DNA of 64,000 nucleotides from Notospermus geniculatus (taxonomy: Eukaryota > Nemertea > Pilidiophora > Heteronemertea > Lineidae), in the NCBI GenBank assembly GCA_002633025.1, contig NMRB01001807.1:14404-78403 (forward strand), written 5' to 3'. Each line of letters opens with the position of its first letter. Within the stretch, counting starts at the first letter, position 1. Shown piece by piece: positions 60,410-64,000 of this stretch. The position numbers and the translations under genes are program-made. The notes under the pieces were generated by a model. The model was not told the origin of the DNA, searched no databases, and saw only the letters and a program-made list of their open reading frames with translations.

Positions 60410-61623
60410 TTACAGTCTCTCTAAGGTATATGCATTCTTTGTCACACTACTCTTTGGTTCTTTAACCATTTTCACGTGGATGACTTTTTGGTTCAGCAGC
60501 AGCCGTTCCTCCATTTCACCATTTCTGAACACCCGGTGCACGAATGGGACGTATTTACGTAACTCTCGGCAATCTACGGGCTTGTAACCACTCGAATAGC
60601 GCTTGCAGATGGCAGCGTTCCCATAACAACTGACTAAATTAAGCAAAGTATTTTTTGGTGCCGGTAGTTGTAGGTGTTCAAATGGTCTCAGGTGAAGAGG
60701 GAACACATCCGTCTTTTTTATGACGAATTCTCGTGGATTGTCGGATCGGAAAATATGGGTTGTGTTCTGTTTGTAGAAGAAGGTATCGATGTCTGGCGCC
60801 CACCAGCGCCCGACATCCGGATAATACGCACCTCCGACGATGTGTTTGGAATCGTACATTTTGATCGAGTCCGTCACCATTTGTTTTGGTACAAATCGCG
60901 TCTGTTTTTCGATGACGTTGATCATGTCCTTTCTATGTTTGTAATCTATGTAAAGATCAACGTCTTGGTCGTATGGTATAAACCCATGGTGCCGCCACGA
61001 CCCAAGCAGCGTCCCAAAATACATGAAATACGTCCACTTGTGTGTCTTTGCTAAGTTGTTGAAGTATGTCAGCATGCGGAGGTATGTCCGCCGTTCCTCA
61101 TCGTCGATGGAAGCAGCAAGGAGCCTGCAGACAGCCGCAGGGACGGATTTGTTCAACTTTGAATCGCAAGTACGAACTTTGTAGATGCGTGGAAACTCGC
61201 TCGTAGCTGGAATCAGAAAGAGGAGATGTTGATTGTTTTGTGGCAGAAGAAAGTCTTGTGGTAAAGGGGACAAGTTTCTGCTGAGAGACGAATGGCATGG
61301 CCTACTTTACGCGCGGCTACGATTTCGTTGCTACCATTTTTTCCAAAACGTCCGAGTCTTGCAAACTTACCATTGCCTTTCCCGTTGAAAATGACTTGTC
61401 CTACGTCATAGGTGAAGATGTCGTTCTTTAAAAGACCGCGTAAGAGATTCCTTTGGAAGACCAACATATAAACTGTGATTAAAACCAACAGTAGAGCTGT
61501 TAAACGAATGACGTTCGGCCTGAAAGAGGGAGCATGCGTGGTGAACAAGGATTTCCTGCGAGCGTGGACAGTGTGAACCACCACCGACTTTCTAAAAAAA
61601 TGCACTGCCGGAAGGAAAGTCAT
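60410..61623 (-). CDS. LicD/fukutin-family type II membrane transferase, two exons
   Basis: Exon 1 is 61623-61371 and exon 2 is 61206-60410. The intron has donor AATG|GTAAGT and acceptor CTGATTCCAG, phase 1, 164 bp. The product is 349 residues with stop TAA. It has a short basic N-terminus, a signal anchor at about residues 38-57 (LTALLLVLITVYMLVFQ), a lumenal stem, then the LicD fold. The fold shows MYFGTLLGSWRHHG (146-159), the metal/nucleotide site DQDVD (164-168), WWAPDID (220-226) and the C-terminal RPFEHLQLPAP...CYG. This family includes bacterial LicD phosphocholine transferases and animal fukutin and FKRP, which transfer phosphorylated alditols or cholines from CDP donors to glycans in the Golgi. 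Donor and acceptor here are unknown. NTT at 232-234 is a possible N-glycosylation site. The first in-frame ATG was chosen because the open frame above it has only TTG and then a stop. Its Kozak context is weak. It is divergent from vertebrate fukutin and probably an invertebrate-type paralogue. Confidence 0.92.
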
Positions 61624-62074
61624 GTACTGAAATTCTCCCGTTTTAGACCCGTGTTTCCACGAGGCGTTTGCGGGCACGGGTGGAAAAAATCGATCCAATT
61701 TCCCTCACTCGCGGCCGCCTCCTAATCCGCGCCCGCCAACGTCTCGTGGAAAAGCAGCTTTAGGGATCGAAGGCACGGCAAGTGCCATTTTCATGGCAGG
61801 CTATTTTACTAGCACCTCCATGATCAACCACCGTTGGAACCAACATTGGAACGACGATGAGTAGAGCCCCATGCATTTGGTACCGCGCACTTTGGTTCCG
61901 TGCGGCATCCGTGCGTTACACTTACGACACAAGACCTTTCCAAAAAGATGGCGGTCTAACAGTTCTCACCACATGACGTCAGAAGTTACTACCAATGGCC
62001 AATGGCCGCTGGCACGCAAAGCGGGTCATGGGCACAAAAGTTTAGGTTCTGAGAGGATGCGTTTGGTAATATTA
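61624..62074 (-). promoter_or_regulatory. CpG-rich upstream region of the LicD-like gene
   Basis: Just upstream of the coding start the sequence is richer in C+G and CpG (for example CTCGCGGCCGCCTCC at 61708-61722) than the rest of the window. There is no TATA box in an obvious place. It probably holds the 5' UTR and promoter, but the start site cannot be fixed from sequence. Confidence 0.35.
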
Positions 62075-62222
62075 GGGAGGTTTAGAAATCAAAACGATAA
62101 ACGTAAACTTTACGACAACGTTATTTTTCATACTACACATAAAAAAAATATATTGCATTTTCGGTAAAAAAAATAACGTTGTCGTTAGCGTTTACGCTTG
62201 TCGTTTGATTTCTAAACCTCCC
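62075..62222. repeat. foldback MITE, GGGAGGTTTAGAAATC family, copy 1
   Basis: The termini GGGAGGTTTAGAAATCAAAA and, inverted, GGGAGGTTTAGAAATCAAAC bound 148 bp. The arms share AACGATAAACGTAAA and AACGTTATTTTT. TA precedes it (62073-62074) and TC follows, a possible TA duplication with one change. It is very similar to 62874-63023. Confidence 0.85.
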
Positions 62223-62873
62223 TCCTATCTCATGCTTGACGTCATGTGGGAGAACTAGTACGCCTAGGCCACCATCTTTGTTGGAAAGGTCTATACCTTG
62301 AGCTCCCAGATGGACACGGCATCTTGTGTATCACAGTTCAGTTATTTCCGCTCTGAAACAGTTAGAAATTTGGTTAGAACTAAAACCCAGCAGGTTTAGA
62401 GAGGTGTGAACGGATACCTGGGGACGCGATTGCTTGGAGGGTGCTTGCTCAGAATAATGTGACTGTAAAACTAAATTGCATCGTTCGTACCTTTTTGAGA
62501 TCGTCCCTTCAGCAATTCAAAGAGAACTTAAAATCCTGATATTACATGCCAGTGTATTGAAAGTTTACTTCAGTTAAGGTTGGCAGAGAGCTCATTCATT
62601 GTACAAATATTTTGCGAAGGATATACGCACTAAATGTGGGTTAAGACTTGATGAAGCTCTATTGTGTGGTGTCGAGGATATTACCATAAGCCGTTGTCTT
62701 GGTGACGAAGTGTTGAGTGTAGTTTAAACTTTTTTTTTATTCACTCAACGAGAATTGTACCCAACACTCCCAGTCGATATGCTGTACACTACCTCAGCCT
62801 CGTGCAGATGCGATGCAAATGCTCCCACCTCTCGCACTTGTCATTATAAGGAAATGGACCGTGCCTGACAATA
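62223..62873. other. no gene recognised
   Basis: Upstream flank of the LicD-like gene between two MITEs. Nothing is supported. Confidence 0.4.
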
Positions 62874-63023
62874 CGGAGGTTAAGCAATCAAACGATAAAC
62901 ATAACTTTACGACAAGGTTATTTCTCATACAACACAGCATTCACTGGATTTTATATTGCATTTTCGGTACAAAAATAACGTTTTCGTGACCATTTACGTT
63001 TATCGTTTGATTTTTAACCTCCC
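62874..63023. repeat. foldback MITE, GGGAGGTTTAGAAATC family, copy 2
   Basis: CGGAGGTTAAGCAATCAAAC and the complement of GTTTGATTTTTAACCTCCC are the ends. TA flanks it on both sides (62872-62873 and 63024-63025), indicating Tc1/mariner-type insertion. The interior (TATTGCATTTTCGGTA) is shared with copy 1. Confidence 0.87.
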
Positions 63024-63622
63024 TATTATCACGGATTTAGTCTATGGCAGTGTTGTCATGTCTCAGTCCACCAGCCTACCGAAATCATTTGAATCTGGCA
63101 TCATCTGTGGTAGCCTATGTAGGTAATTACCTATGTAGGTATATTAGTACAGTGTAATATTTATTGTTGTCCCCCGTTTATCATTGCCACCCAACAAACG
63201 ATTGACGGAATAAGCCGTGACGTGACGATAAGGAGGCACTGATAAACTCTCTCCGTTCTTAAGCGTCCGCCAAATAATAAAGCGGGCATTGGCATACGGA
63301 AGGCATTCTTAGTTATTACACCTGGCTATGCCAAAAGGCTACGTACAAACCAAGCTTACTATACGTCATGACATTTTAACGATGCGCATGCTCGATCAAG
63401 GGACGTTTATTGCTCTGCTTGATGACAATAATCCGAAAATAGCTCCTCACAAGTACAGATGCGTGTAGGCCTATACATGTACCTAAAGGGGAAAACGTCT
63501 AGGAAATGTCTGATGGGTTAGAAGTTCCAAATCATATTGGTGATAAGCCGAAAAGCGGCTATTAGATTTGTTGTTTACTCATGACTGTTGAAAGTCCCAA
63601 ACTGTTCCTGTACATTGCAAGT
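63024..63622. other. no gene recognised
   Basis: No coding or RNA feature is supported between the two foldback elements. Confidence 0.4.
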
Positions 63623-63748
63623 AATAGTGAGGTTTCGCAAGCGCCCGGTTAGGCCATACGACAACGTTTATCTATTGTTTGGGTATACCCACACAATAGA
63701 TAAACGTCGTCGTAGGGCCTAACTGGGCGCTTGCGAAACCTCACTATT
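63623..63748. repeat. near-perfect hairpin, 56-bp arms, 14-base loop
   Basis: Arms 63623-63678 and 63693-63748 are complementary with about four mismatches: AATAGTGAGGTTTCGCAAGC at the outer end, ACGTTTATCTATTGT at the loop end. GT lies on both sides. It is either a very young foldback element or a hairpin locus. Confidence 0.9.
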
Positions 63749-64000
63749 GTCACCCTACAGTGAACTGTTTGAAGTGCCCCACAGTTATGAATAGACAACT
63801 AAGAGGCAAAAAATCACATAAATGATGGGCTATCGGTCTACAAGATTTTGATTGGAAATAACAAACGATAGGCCTACCGGTACATGAGTAAAAAGAAATA
63901 AATGTGGAACTGGAAGAGAAATATGAACGTAAAAATGCAGGGGGGGGCTACGCCTACCCAGTACGGAAACGATACCGCCGCAATGCGAACGCTAATAGGG

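Noticed and set aside
61624-61698. N-terminal extension of the LicD-like protein
   Set aside because: The extra frame begins with TTG directly after an in-frame stop. The first ATG is at 61623.

Overview
This is metazoan nuclear DNA and it is almost entirely non-coding. It has spliced genes with GT-AG introns, tRNA-derived SINEs, many short foldback (MITE-like) DNA transposons, minisatellites, assembly gaps and isolated single Ns. The gene content (an LDL-receptor class A / transmembrane receptor and a LicD/fukutin-like Golgi enzyme) and the repeats would suit a marine invertebrate, perhaps an echinoderm or other non-vertebrate deuterostome. I cannot name the species from the sequence. No bacterial operon, phage or CRISPR array is present.

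Two genes are supported. On the + strand, an LDLa-TM receptor gene has exons at 17168-17229 (probable C-terminal end of a CUB domain), 50397-50543 (complete LDL receptor class A module), 51780-52004 and again 52723-52947 (transmembrane exon, present twice), and 53188-53468 (tyrosine/proline-rich cytoplasmic tail with NPxY and PPxY motifs and the stop codon). All joins are phase-compatible, and the first intron is about 33 kb. The 5' end of the gene was not found. On the - strand, 61623-60410 encodes a two-exon, 349-residue type II membrane protein of the LicD/fukutin nucleotidyltransferase family. The two genes converge, about 7 kb apart.

Layout: 1-17 kb is intergenic or 5' intronic DNA with MITEs, SINEs and a 29-bp minisatellite. 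17-50 kb is the giant intron, which carries an almost perfect 39 x 27-bp minisatellite, a roughly 169-bp satellite array, 113-bp and 96-bp arrays, a 499-bp gap, SINEs and nested DNA transposons. 50-53.5 kb holds the receptor 3' exons. There, an array of nine units each resembling a 3' splice site leads directly into the LDLa exon, and a 0.94-kb duplication joined by a single N carries the TM exon. 53.5-60 kb is the probable 3' UTR and intergenic DNA. 60-64 kb is the LicD-like gene and its upstream region, with three foldback elements.

The most unusual signals are the splice-acceptor-like array, the TM-exon duplication at a one-base N (probably unmerged haplotypes), the homogeneous 27-bp array that is open in four of six frames, a group of five non-autonomous hAT-like elements with 5-bp target duplications (one nested inside another element), and a 140-bp inverted repeat whose arms read as related peptides.
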